DNA of 5,665 nt from an uncultured Subdoligranulum sp. (GTDB lineage: Bacteria > Bacillota_A > Clostridia > Oscillospirales > Ruminococcaceae): the NCBI RefSeq assembly GCF_937890665.1, contig NZ_CALADU010000080.1, positions 1 through 5,665 on the forward strand. Direction: 5' to 3'. The position numbers were made by a program, and so were the translations under genes. The notes below the pieces were generated by a model, which ran no database searches, was not told the origin of the DNA, and was given only the letters and a program-made list of their open reading frames with translations. Positions 1 through 4,722 of this stretch are shown one piece after another. Within the stretch, counting starts at the first letter, position 1. Every line of letters begins with the position of its first letter.

Positions 1-684
1 ATCCGGCTAAACGCTATGGACAATACCTATCATCCCATTCCTCCCGGCACCGAGGGTGAGGTGGACTTCGTGGACGATAAGGGACAAATTTTTATGAAGT
101 GGGACAATGGCCGCACGCTGCCGCTCATCCCCGGCGAGGACAGCTTCACGGTGCTGCCGCCCAAGCTGACCAGCCTCAAGCTGTATATGCCCCTGACCGC
201 CGATCTCTACGAGCGAAACGAGTACGGCGAATTCGATGATTGCAGCACACTTCTGGAGGGCAGGGAGCTGCGGGGCTATCAGGATCAGATTCTCGGTGCC
301 CTCGTCAAAAACCGGATGCCGGAGGAGGCGGAGCGAGGTCTCATGCATTGGTATGATGAAGCCGACAGCGTTGACCGCAAGGTGCGCTCCGCCGTCTTCA
401 CCGTGGAGGAACGTGACCGGCAGCTCTGGGGCGTTGCGGAATGCCGCATCGCCGGGGAATTGTCGGACACCGAAATGGATACTTTGAAAGAGTTTATCAC
501 CGGACAAGCTTCGGACGGCTGGTGCGAGGGTTTTGAGCAACGGGAGATTTCCGTGGATGACGGCGGTGAATTGTATGTCCACTTTTGGAATTCGGACGAG
601 TGGAGTATCCAGACGGAACAGGAACGCTTTGAGCCAAGGCTTTCTGAAGGTTACACGACGGAACAGCGGATGGGGGGACTGTAA
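1..684 (+). CDS. DUF4314 domain-containing conjugative-element protein, 5' partial
   Basis: The frame is open to the left edge and ends in TAA at 682-684. The first ATG inside the window (position 16) is probably not the start. The codons before it read IRLNA, and the run IRLNAMDNTYHPIPPGTEG resembles the middle of DUF4314 domains, where a V-x-L-x-x-M-D-D-P-Y-type segment precedes PPGTxG. The gene therefore most likely begins outside the window. The DUF4314 part ends near nt 165 with the segment MKWDNGRTLPLIPGEDSF. The rest (about nt 166-684) is a second region starting LKLYMPLTADLYE and containing HWYDEADSVDRKVRS, GWCEGFEQREI and ELYVHFWNSDEWSIQTEQE. I recall this arrangement from accessory genes of clostridial conjugative elements, but its biochemical role is unknown to me. 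It is acidic, with no signal peptide or membrane segment in view, so probably cytoplasmic. Some relatives, as I recall them, continue beyond the IQTEQE segment, so this copy may be short at its C-terminus. Confidence 0.8.
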   Translation: MRLNAMDNTYHPIPPGTEGEVDFVDDKGQIFMKWDNGRTLPLIPGEDSFTVLPPKLTSLKLYMPLTADLYERNEYGEFDDCSTLLEGRELRGYQDQILGALVKNRMPEEAERGLMHWYDEADSVDRKVRSAVFTVEERDRQLWGVAECRIAGELSDTEMDTLKEFITGQASDGWCEGFEQREISVDDGGELYVHFWNSDEWSIQTEQERFEPRLSEGYTTEQRMGGL

Positions 685-685
685 A

Positions 686-979
686 ATGTTCGATACAAAA
701 GAGATGCAAACAAAATTTATTTCCAATATGGCAGAACGGCTCAATACCATGAATTTTCGCGCAAGATTTCGAGAGGACGGAGATCTTACGGTGAGTAGTT
801 CGATCAACTTCCTGGGTGTTGTCGGAAAGACTGGCGAACTATACTGCAATTCCAAAGACCTCTGCAATCCATACAGGCGATTTCAATTGGAGAGAATCCT
901 CCAAACGATGGATGCCGTTCGCACGGAAAAGCATAGGGAACAAAGGAACCACGGACGGCACTTCAATCTGTTGAAGTAA
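686..979 (+). CDS. small hypothetical protein, 3' end overlapping intron RNA
   Basis: This 97-residue frame starts at ATG 686, one base after the preceding stop codon, with a G-rich Shine-Dalgarno-like run at 672-677, so it looks translationally coupled to the upstream gene. I do not recognise the family. The N-terminal third (MFDTKEMQTKFISNMAERLN) is predicted helix, then a beta-like stretch includes FREDGDLTVSSSINFLGVVG, and a charged helix includes PYRRFQLERILQTMDAVRTE. There is no signal peptide or membrane segment. Codon use and composition look protein-like to about codon 85. The last codons lie inside a folded RNA arm of the downstream group II intron (stem 949-955 with 1024-1030), so the terminal residues (about GRHFNLLK) are probably encoded by intron sequence and the natural C-terminus is lost. 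If the intron instead begins at the GTGAG of position 791, only the first 35 codons are host gene. Real gene start: fairly sure. Natural end: doubtful. Confidence 0.55.
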   Translation: MFDTKEMQTKFISNMAERLNTMNFRARFREDGDLTVSSSINFLGVVGKTGELYCNSKDLCNPYRRFQLERILQTMDAVRTEKHREQRNHGRHFNLLK

Positions 980-1030
980 GTGAAGTGACACCTTTGCCGC
1001 GCAGGTAGGAAATGACCTGCTAATCCGTGG
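949..1030 (+). ncRNA. structured arm of intron domain I with putative EBS1 loop
   Basis: A perfect 7-bp stem joins CCACGGA (949-955) to TCCGTGG (1024-1030). Inside it are two further hairpins. One pairs CACTTC (959-964) with GAAGTG (982-987) around a 17-nt loop. The other pairs GCAGGT (1001-1006) with ACCTGC (1015-1020) around an 8-nt loop. An alternative CGGCA/TGCCG pairing (956-960 with 995-999) could extend the first arm. Such density of nested stems is unlikely in plain coding DNA and fits the exon-recognition arm of domain I. The 17-nt loop is the natural place for exon-binding site 1. It contains GTAAG (976-980), complementary to CTTAC at 785-789. Assignment to domain I is inferred from its position before the domain III-like hairpin. 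Confidence 0.6.
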
Positions 1031-1044
1031 GACAGCAGCCCGTA

Positions 1045-1089
1045 GTAGCGATGATGTCCGCAATAATAAGGCGGACGGAGTGAAGGGGC
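1045..1089 (+). ncRNA. intron domain III-like hairpin
   Basis: GTCCGC (1056-1061) pairs perfectly with GCGGAC (1071-1076) around an A-rich loop. The flanks read GTAGCGATGAT on the 5' side and GGAGTGAAGGGG on the 3' side. I recall the combination of a GTAGCGATGA-type lead, an A-rich loop and a GGAGxGAAGGG-type exit from domain III of bacterial group II introns. Its position just before the domain IV arm and the maturase gene agrees. Boundaries are approximate. Confidence 0.55.
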
Positions 1090-1090
1090 A

Positions 1091-1149
1091 TAGTCAGTGC
1101 AGATTGTATGTGAACAGGAAGTCGAGGAAGCCGTAGGCATACCTGACTA
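1091..1149 (+). ncRNA. intron domain IV arm upstream of the maturase gene
   Basis: TAGTCAG (1091-1097) pairs with CTGACTA (1143-1149), and within it GTATG (1106-1110) pairs with CATAC (1138-1142), separated by a one-sided bulge. In group II introns the first arm of domain IV is a high-affinity binding site for the encoded maturase and lies next to its ribosome-binding site, so binding can also repress translation. Here the arm ends about 20 bases before the GGAGG at 1175-1179, which suits that role. The binding role is inferred from position and family knowledge. Confidence 0.55.
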
Positions 1150-1187
1150 ACACCAGAAACACCAAATCCAGAGAGGAGGCGGTGCGT

Positions 1188-3071
1188 ATGGCACAACAAT
1201 TCGACAGCCCACAAACCGAAACCCAACTACGCGAAATCCAGGACAAGCTGTATCAGCACAGCAAGGAGGTCTATGACGCGGGCGGCCGCCCAGCGTTCAA
1301 AGGACTTCTGGAAATCATGTCAGCAGAAGCAACCATTGTAACCGCAATCCATAACATCAAAAGCAACCATGGCAGTGAAACTCCCGGCGTGGATTCCAAG
1401 ACTATGCGTAAAGATTATCTGCAACGTTCCCATTCGTGGGTTATTCGGGATATTCAGAGCGCATTTAAGCATTTTGAACCGCAGAAAATACGCCGGAAGT
1501 ACATCGACAAACCAGGAAAGGCCGAAAAACGTCCGCTGGGAATCCCTACCATACGGGACAGAATCGTGCAGGAATGTATGAGGATTGTACTGGAACCTAT
1601 TTTAGAACCACAATTCTTTGCCCACTCCTATGGATTTCGCCCCATGCGGGACACAGTTATGGCGTTGGAGCGCATCAAAAGACTATCGCATACCACAGGC
1701 CACTATTGGATTGTCGAGGGTGACATCAGCAAATGCTTTGATAATATCGACCACAGTATTCTTCTGAGACGTCTATACCATATAGGCGTCAAGGATAGGC
1801 GCGTTCTGCAAATCGTCAAGGCCATGCTGAAAGCTGGGATTATGGATGAATGTACCATAAATGAGTATGGAACCCCACAGGGCGGTATCATCAGTCCACT
1901 GTTGGCGAATGCCTACTTGGACATTATGGATGAGTGGATTACCAAGCAGTGGGAAAACAAGAAAACCAGACATATATACGCCAGTCCGGGAAACAGGCGA
2001 GGTGCCCTGTATAAAACATCGTTAATTCCGGGATGTCTGGTACGGTACGCAGACGATTTTGTCATCATCACAGATACCCGTGCCCATGCCGAACAATGGA
2101 AAGCTAAACTGCAAATATTTCTGCAAAACAGGCTAAAGCTGGCACTATCCACAGAGAAAACGCTGATAACAGATGTCCGAAGAAAACACATCAAATTCCT
2201 TGGCTATGAGTTCAAAATGATACCGGGGAACAGCAAAAAGGGCTATATCACAAAGACGATTCCAGATAGAGACAGACTACAGCGAAAGATTGACAGTATC
2301 GCAGAGAGCATCAAGAAAATTCCCCGGAATTACAGCCGGGAGCAATTTATTGGTGAAATAAACCGCATTAACAGCCAAGTGAGAGGAATCATTCAGTACT
2401 ACCAATGCTGTACGTGGGTAAATCTCGCCATGCACAAGTACTCCCGTAGATTGCAGTTGATTGCTAAAAGCAGATTAAAGCAATACCGGGGAGAATGGAT
2501 ACCGGCAAATCGAACGCAAAATCTTCCATATATCCACCAACAGCGCAAGCAAAAGATTCCCTCTATAAAGTACCGCGATATTTACGTTGGATTTACCGCC
2601 CTTGCATTCTGTAAGTGGGAAAACGTCCTACCGAAGAACCAGTCTGAAACGCCCTACTCGGAAGAAGGCCGGCAGTTATACTTCAAGCGCACAAAGAAGA
2701 AGCGAATGAACGCTCGGCTGGATGAAATGTATTCAGAAAACACCAGCAGGGCTGTCTGCTACAGTAAATGGGGTAATCTCAATAATTTTGAATTCACGAT
2801 GAACAGAGCCTATGCGCTCAATCGTGACAGACTGAAATGCAGGGTATGCGGAGGGTGGCTTATTTCCAGTACGCTATGCACACACCGCATCAATCCCTGT
2901 CTCCCACTGAACCAAGTCAATCGTGTCAACAATCTGGTTTCGCTGCACAAGAAATGCTTTGATGCTGTTAATAACCCCAGCCAAGATATAAGTGAATTTG
3001 ATAGCAAAACACAGCAGAAAATCAAAGGTTTACGGGATAAACTGATAACTTCACATACATGCAACAATTAA
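1188..3071 (+). CDS. ltrA: group II intron reverse transcriptase/maturase with C-terminal HNH-like domain
   Basis: This 627-residue protein copies the intron into DNA and helps its RNA fold for splicing. I chose ATG 1188 because GAGGAGG (1173-1179) ends 8 nt before it. The in-frame GTG at 1182 is only 2 nt from that site. Numbering from 1188, the reverse transcriptase core spans roughly residues 60-365: LGIPTIRDRIVQECM (from about 117), the first catalytic Asp in VEGDISKCFDNIDH (D179), PQGGIISPLLAN (230-241), the YADD box (287-290), and KFLGYEFKM. A basic maturase/X region follows, with residues such as GIIQYYQ. The C-terminus carries CRVCGG (C551, C554), H566 in THRINP, then NNLVSLHKKCF (N582, H587, C590), a zinc-type HNH endonuclease layout in which the usual final His is Phe591. 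All reverse transcriptase catalytic residues are present and the frame is unbroken. Codon use is more AT-rich than in the flanking transfer genes, as expected of a separately inherited element. Confidence 0.95.
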   Translation: MAQQFDSPQTETQLREIQDKLYQHSKEVYDAGGRPAFKGLLEIMSAEATIVTAIHNIKSNHGSETPGVDSKTMRKDYLQRSHSWVIRDIQSAFKHFEPQKIRRKYIDKPGKAEKRPLGIPTIRDRIVQECMRIVLEPILEPQFFAHSYGFRPMRDTVMALERIKRLSHTTGHYWIVEGDISKCFDNIDHSILLRRLYHIGVKDRRVLQIVKAMLKAGIMDECTINEYGTPQGGIISPLLANAYLDIMDEWITKQWENKKTRHIYASPGNRRGALYKTSLIPGCLVRYADDFVIITDTRAHAEQWKAKLQIFLQNRLKLALSTEKTLITDVRRKHIKFLGYEFKMIPGNSKKGYITKTIPDRDRLQRKIDSIAESIKKIPRNYSREQFIGEINRINSQVRGIIQYYQCCTWVNLAMHKYSRRLQLIAKSRLKQYRGEWIPANRTQNLPYIHQQRKQKIPSIKYRDIYVGFTALAFCKWENVLPKNQSETPYSEEGRQLYFKRTKKKRMNARLDEMYSENTSRAVCYSKWGNLNNFEFTMNRAYALNRDRLKCRVCGGWLISSTLCTHRINPCLPLNQVNRVNNLVSLHKKCFDAVNNPSQDISEFDSKTQQKIKGLRDKLITSHTCNN

Positions 3072-3085
3072 TCTGCATTGATGGA

Positions 3086-3119
3086 GCGCCGTGTGCGATG
3101 AAAGTCGCATGCACGGTGC
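3086..3119 (+). ncRNA. group II intron domain V (catalytic hairpin)
   Basis: This is a 34-nt hairpin, the standard domain V length. The outer helix starts GCGCCGTG and closes with CACGGTGC, with the usual G-U pair (G3088 with T3117). A two-base bulge (TG at 3110-3111) separates it from the inner helix, which is capped by a GAAA tetraloop (3100-3103). The catalytic triad reads CGC (3087-3089). IIA and IIB introns usually have AGC, and CGC is known from IIC introns. Domain V binds the two catalytic magnesium ions. It lies 14 nt after the maturase stop codon. Confidence 0.93.
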
Positions 3120-3120
3120 G

Positions 3121-3193
3121 AAGCGGGGGAAAATCCGCTCTGACTGCTGTTCTCCTATGAGAATAGTAAAAGCGGCGGATTACCTATCGCTAT
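3121..3193 (+). ncRNA. group II intron domain VI with bulged branch-point A3186
   Basis: The basal helix pairs 3122-3126 with 3187-3191 and 3127-3129 with 3183-3185, leaving A3186 as the only unpaired base between the two blocks. A second perfect 7-bp helix pairs AATCCGC (3132-3138) with GCGGATT (3175-3181). A small apical hairpin joins TTCTC (3150-3154) and GAGAA (3159-3163). The bulged A is eighth from the 3' end, and the last two bases are AT, matching the A-pyrimidine 3' rule. This fixes the 3' splice site between 3193 and 3194. Confidence 0.88.
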
Positions 3194-3614
3194 TACCCTG
3201 CCCGTCAAGGCGGTGCGGCTTCAGACCATTTACACCGGCACGTGGAACACCCCCGGAAACTATAAGATCGTGTACAAAACCAATCTCAGCGGCGATACCT
3301 GGCGCACGCTGGCGGATAACCTGAGCACATCCAAAAACTATGTGCTGGATGCTTCCCCTGCGGCGCTGGGACTTGCCGCCAACGAGTATGTGACGGAGTT
3401 TATGGCTGCGTTCGGCATCGTCCCCGCCAACTTCCGGCAGGTGGAAGCCCCTCGCGTGGACTGCAAGGCGCTTGCCAAGCTCACCGGCGGTACGCAGTTC
3501 GTCAACGCGTCGGACGCGGGCGGCGTCTACAACGGGCAGTGGATCATGGCCACCTCCCGCTGGTCTACCCGTGTTTACGCCCCCAACAAGCCCCTGCCCC
3601 GCACCGGTTATTAA
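3194..3614 (+). pseudogene. 3' fragment of a surface-protein-like gene ending in LPRTGY
   Basis: Beginning exactly at the intron 3' junction, the frame reads TLPVKAVRLQTIYTGTWNT onward for about 140 residues to TAA at 3612-3614. It is beta-rich and threonine/asparagine-rich, with segments such as YKIVYKTNLSGDTWRTLADN and GGVYNGQWIMATSRWSTRVY, resembling the C-terminal end of large secreted or wall-associated proteins of clostridial conjugative elements. No credible start exists: the first GTG in frame (3213) has no well-placed ribosome-binding site, and the frame is closed upstream by a TGA inside the intron (3141-3143). The N-terminal part is therefore missing from this window. Joining the upstream small frame to it at a 790/791 splice site would be out of frame. 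The final residues KPLPRTGY contain a sortase-like LPxTG motif with no hydrophobic anchor after it. Function is not known to me. Confidence 0.7.
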
Positions 3615-3628
3615 GAGCTAACAACAAC

Positions 3629-3656
3629 GGATGCCGCTCCGCAAGGGGCGGCATCC
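3629..3656 (+). promoter_or_regulatory. GNRA-capped hairpin before the DUF3852-type gene
   Basis: GGATGCCGCTCC (3629-3640) pairs with GGGGCGGCATCC (3645-3656), giving 12 bp with one G-T wobble and a GCAA tetraloop. It sits 14 nt after the upstream stop codon and 7 nt before the ribosome-binding site of the next gene. No T-run follows, so it is not a standard intrinsic terminator. It may be an mRNA processing or stability element, or may control access to the ribosome-binding site. That role is inferred. Confidence 0.7.
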
Positions 3657-3663
3657 CCATATC

Positions 3664-3670
3664 AAGGAGG
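3664..3670 (+). promoter_or_regulatory. ribosome-binding site AAGGAGG that sets a TTG start
   Basis: A full-strength AAGGAGG ends 8 nt before the TTG at 3679-3681. The next in-frame ATG (3694) is about 23 nt away and would cut into the signal peptide, so TTG is the better start. Confidence 0.8.
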
Positions 3671-3678
3671 TTAATATC

Positions 3679-4014
3679 TTGAAACACAAAAAAATCATGA
3701 TTTTGGCGTTGGCGCTCCTGCTCCTGACCGCGCTCTGCTGCACCTCCGCCCTCGCCGCGGGCGGCGATGTGGCGGGCGCTGTGGAACAGACGTGGACGGA
3801 GGCAGCCAAACAGATCAAGGCTGTGGTGGAGAAGGTGGTGTTCCCGGCGCTGGATATGATCCTCGCCATCGCGTTCTTTGTAAAGCTTGGCGGCGCGTAT
3901 TTTGACTACCGCCAGCGAGGGCAGTTTGAGTGGACCGGCCCCGCTATCCTCTTTGCCTGCCTCATCTTCACCCTGACGGCCCCGAAATACATTTGGAGCA
4001 TCATCGGCATCTAA
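3679..4014 (+). CDS. DUF3852-type conjugation-associated membrane peptide
   Basis: The product is 111 residues, read from TTG 3679. It opens with a signal peptide: KHKK, then a hydrophobic core over residues 6-19 (IMILALALLLLTAL), and an Ala-rich cleavage region around SALAA (23-27). The mature part has a short amphipathic stretch (GAVEQTWTEAAKQIKAVVEK) and two membrane segments at about 53-73 and 88-110, joined by a polar loop with FDYRQRGQFEW. I recognise this from the DUF3852 family, which occurs in transfer regions of clostridial conjugative elements. Signal peptide plus two helices resembles VirB2/TrbC pilin-like subunits, but that parallel is only structural. The TrbL-like gene further downstream is a likely functional partner, separated here by a toxin-antitoxin cargo block. 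No terminator is evident after it. The family call is fairly sure, while the exact role in the transfer channel is not known to me. Confidence 0.85.
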   Translation: MKHKKIMILALALLLLTALCCTSALAAGGDVAGAVEQTWTEAAKQIKAVVEKVVFPALDMILAIAFFVKLGGAYFDYRQRGQFEWTGPAILFACLIFTLTAPKYIWSIIGI

Positions 4015-4032
4015 AAAGCGTATCCCTTGAGA

Positions 4033-4065
4033 GCCGGGTCAGAAGTCTGATTCTGAAGGGCCGGC
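4033..4065 (+). repeat. imperfect inverted repeat between the DUF3852-type gene and the antitoxin promoter
   Basis: GCCGG (4033-4037) pairs with CCGGC (4061-4065), and inside this TCAGAA (4039-4044) pairs with TTCTGA (4051-4056) around a 6-nt loop. An asymmetric internal loop separates the two helices. There is no T-run after it. It could be a weak transcript-end or processing hairpin, or a boundary remnant of the inserted cargo block. Confidence 0.4.
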
Positions 4066-4076
4066 GCGCGAGGGTC

Positions 4077-4105
4077 TTGCATAAAAGCTGCTACTTTGAT
4101 ATAAT
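4077..4105 (+). promoter_or_regulatory. promoter of the toxin-antitoxin operon
   Basis: A -35 box TTGCAT (4077-4082) and a perfect -10 box TATAAT (4100-4105) are separated by 17 nt, the optimal spacing for the housekeeping sigma factor. Transcription would begin near 4112, about 27 nt before the antitoxin ATG. It would drive the antitoxin, the overlapping toxin and possibly the nucleotidyltransferase. Confidence 0.82.
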
Positions 4106-4123
4106 ACTATCAAGAAATTGATA
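4096..4123 (+). promoter_or_regulatory. probable antitoxin operator overlapping the -10 box
   Basis: TTGATA (4096-4101) and TATCAA (4108-4113) form an inverted repeat with a 6-nt spacer that covers the -10 box. A third half-site, TTGATA, lies at 4118-4123. Phd/YefM antitoxins and their toxin complexes are known to repress their own operons by binding palindromes at the promoter. The binding itself is inferred. Confidence 0.6.
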
Positions 4124-4138
4124 CAAGGAGGGCTTTCT

Positions 4139-4411
4139 ATGCAGATCAGACCATCCTCCGCTCTGCGGAATGAGTACACTCAAATTTCTGAGTTGGCAAA
4201 AGCATCCGGTGAGCCGATCTTCATTACAAACAAAGGCGAGGATGACGGTGTTTATATGAGCATGGCCGCATACGAGGAGCGGGAAAAAATGTTTCGCCAC
4301 CGCGACAAGATCTATGCCGCGGAGATCAGCAGACTGAGCGGAGAGCCCGTCTGCACACCGGAGGAGCTGGACGAAAGAATGGAGGAGTTGTTCCGTGCCT
4401 ACGAAAAGTAA
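4139..4411 (+). CDS. type II antitoxin, Phd/YefM family
   Basis: This 90-residue protein starts at ATG 4139, six nt after AAGGAGGG (4125-4132). An in-frame TTG at 4118 is less likely because it would place that ribosome-binding site inside the gene. The N-terminal half has the Phd/YefM dimerisation and DNA-binding pattern: IRPSSALRNEYTQISELAK, then a beta hairpin EPIFITNKGEDDGVYMSM and the conserved AAYEER helix. The C-terminal half (about 55-90) is charged and helical (PEELDERMEELFRAYEK), as expected for the toxin-neutralising tail. It is followed by a toxin gene that overlaps it by 17 nt, the standard antitoxin-first order. It should bind and inhibit that toxin and repress the operon through the repeat at 4096-4123. 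The family call is firm, though the specific partner class within RelE/ParE is not. Confidence 0.88.
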   Translation: MQIRPSSALRNEYTQISELAKASGEPIFITNKGEDDGVYMSMAAYEEREKMFRHRDKIYAAEISRLSGEPVCTPEELDERMEELFRAYEK

Positions 4412-4709
4412 GCTGGTCTATCTTCCTTCCGCTCAACATGACTTCGAGGAGATCGTAAAGTATCATATTACGGAGGCGGGGACTCCCTACGCGCGGAAAA
4501 TCTACAGTACAATGAAAACGGCCATAAACCGTCTGCGAGATTTCCCGCTGATGGGGCAAACGCATCCGGACCCGATCCTCGCCGCAAACGGATACCGAAA
4601 ACTGGTTTTGACAAAAACCTATGTGGCGGTCTACAAAGTGATCGGCGACACCGTCTATATTTACGCCATTGTCAATGGCACGACAGACTATCCCCGCCTT
4701 TTGAAGTGA
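4395..4709 (+). CDS. type II toxin, RelE/ParE superfamily
   Basis: This 104-residue protein starts at GTG 4395, seven nt after GGAGGAG (4381-4387), inside the end of the antitoxin gene, so translation is probably coupled. The fold signature is present: a first strand KLVYLPSAQHDFEEIVKYH leading into two helices, the helix ARKIYSTMKTAINRLRDFP, the strand GYRKLVLTKTYVAVYKV, and the closing IYAIVNGTTDYPRLL. The ending resembles the C-terminal strand and DYxRLL tail common in this superfamily. RelE members cleave mRNA at the ribosome, whereas ParE members poison DNA gyrase. Catalytic residues differ between them and I cannot decide which activity applies. On a conjugative element the pair would act mainly as a maintenance system. 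Confidence 0.88.
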   Translation: MPTKSKLVYLPSAQHDFEEIVKYHITEAGTPYARKIYSTMKTAINRLRDFPLMGQTHPDPILAANGYRKLVLTKTYVAVYKVIGDTVYIYAIVNGTTDYPRLLK

Positions 4710-4722
4710 TCACCGTTCTGGA

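Larger units (their letters stand above)
791..3193 (+). mobile_element. group II intron with encoded reverse transcriptase/maturase, 5' end uncertain
   Basis: A group II intron is a self-splicing ribozyme that moves by reverse transcription. The 3' half is complete: the maturase gene sits in domain IV, a 34-nt domain V lies at 3086-3119, and domain VI has a bulged A at 3186. The intron ends in AT at 3192-3193, giving the same branch-to-end distance (branch A eighth from the end) as the yeast aI5-gamma intron. Upstream, a domain I-like arm lies at 949-1030, a domain III-like hairpin at 1056-1076 and a domain IV arm at 1091-1149. The 5' end is not resolved. No GTGCG or GTGTG, the usual intron start, occurs between 685 and 980. 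GTGAG at 791 is the nearest match, and stems at 795-802/835-842 and 887-892/899-904 could belong to domain I. The alternative is that the intron is 5'-truncated near 930-948. It lies in the same orientation as the surrounding genes. Confidence 0.85.

Noticed and set aside
522..526. GTGCG as a possible group II intron 5' end
   Set aside because: It lies within the conserved GWCEGFEQ...WSIQTEQE coding segment, which continues as good protein to 684, so this is not an exon-intron border.
533..685. Upstream extension of the small frame at 686 back to position 533
   Set aside because: It would overlap the DUF4314 gene by about 150 bases in another frame, while ATG 686 directly follows that gene's stop codon with a plausible ribosome-binding site.
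7..867. Long open frame on the minus strand (286 codons) opposite the DUF4314 gene
   Set aside because: It mirrors a well-supported plus-strand gene, has no recognisable domains and no good ribosome-binding site. Long antisense frames are common opposite GC-rich genes.
3091..3324. Open frame of 77 codons across domains V and VI of the intron
   Set aside because: It runs through structured catalytic RNA and out into a different frame of the surface-protein fragment.
3213..3614. Surface-like fragment as an independent gene starting at GTG 3213
   Set aside because: There is no well-placed ribosome-binding site, and the protein-like sequence continues upstream to the exact intron junction, so it is better read as a 3' fragment.
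3631..3678. DUF3852-type gene starting at ATG 3631
   Set aside because: This start lies inside the hairpin and upstream of AAGGAGG. TTG 3679 is correctly spaced and begins a clean signal peptide.
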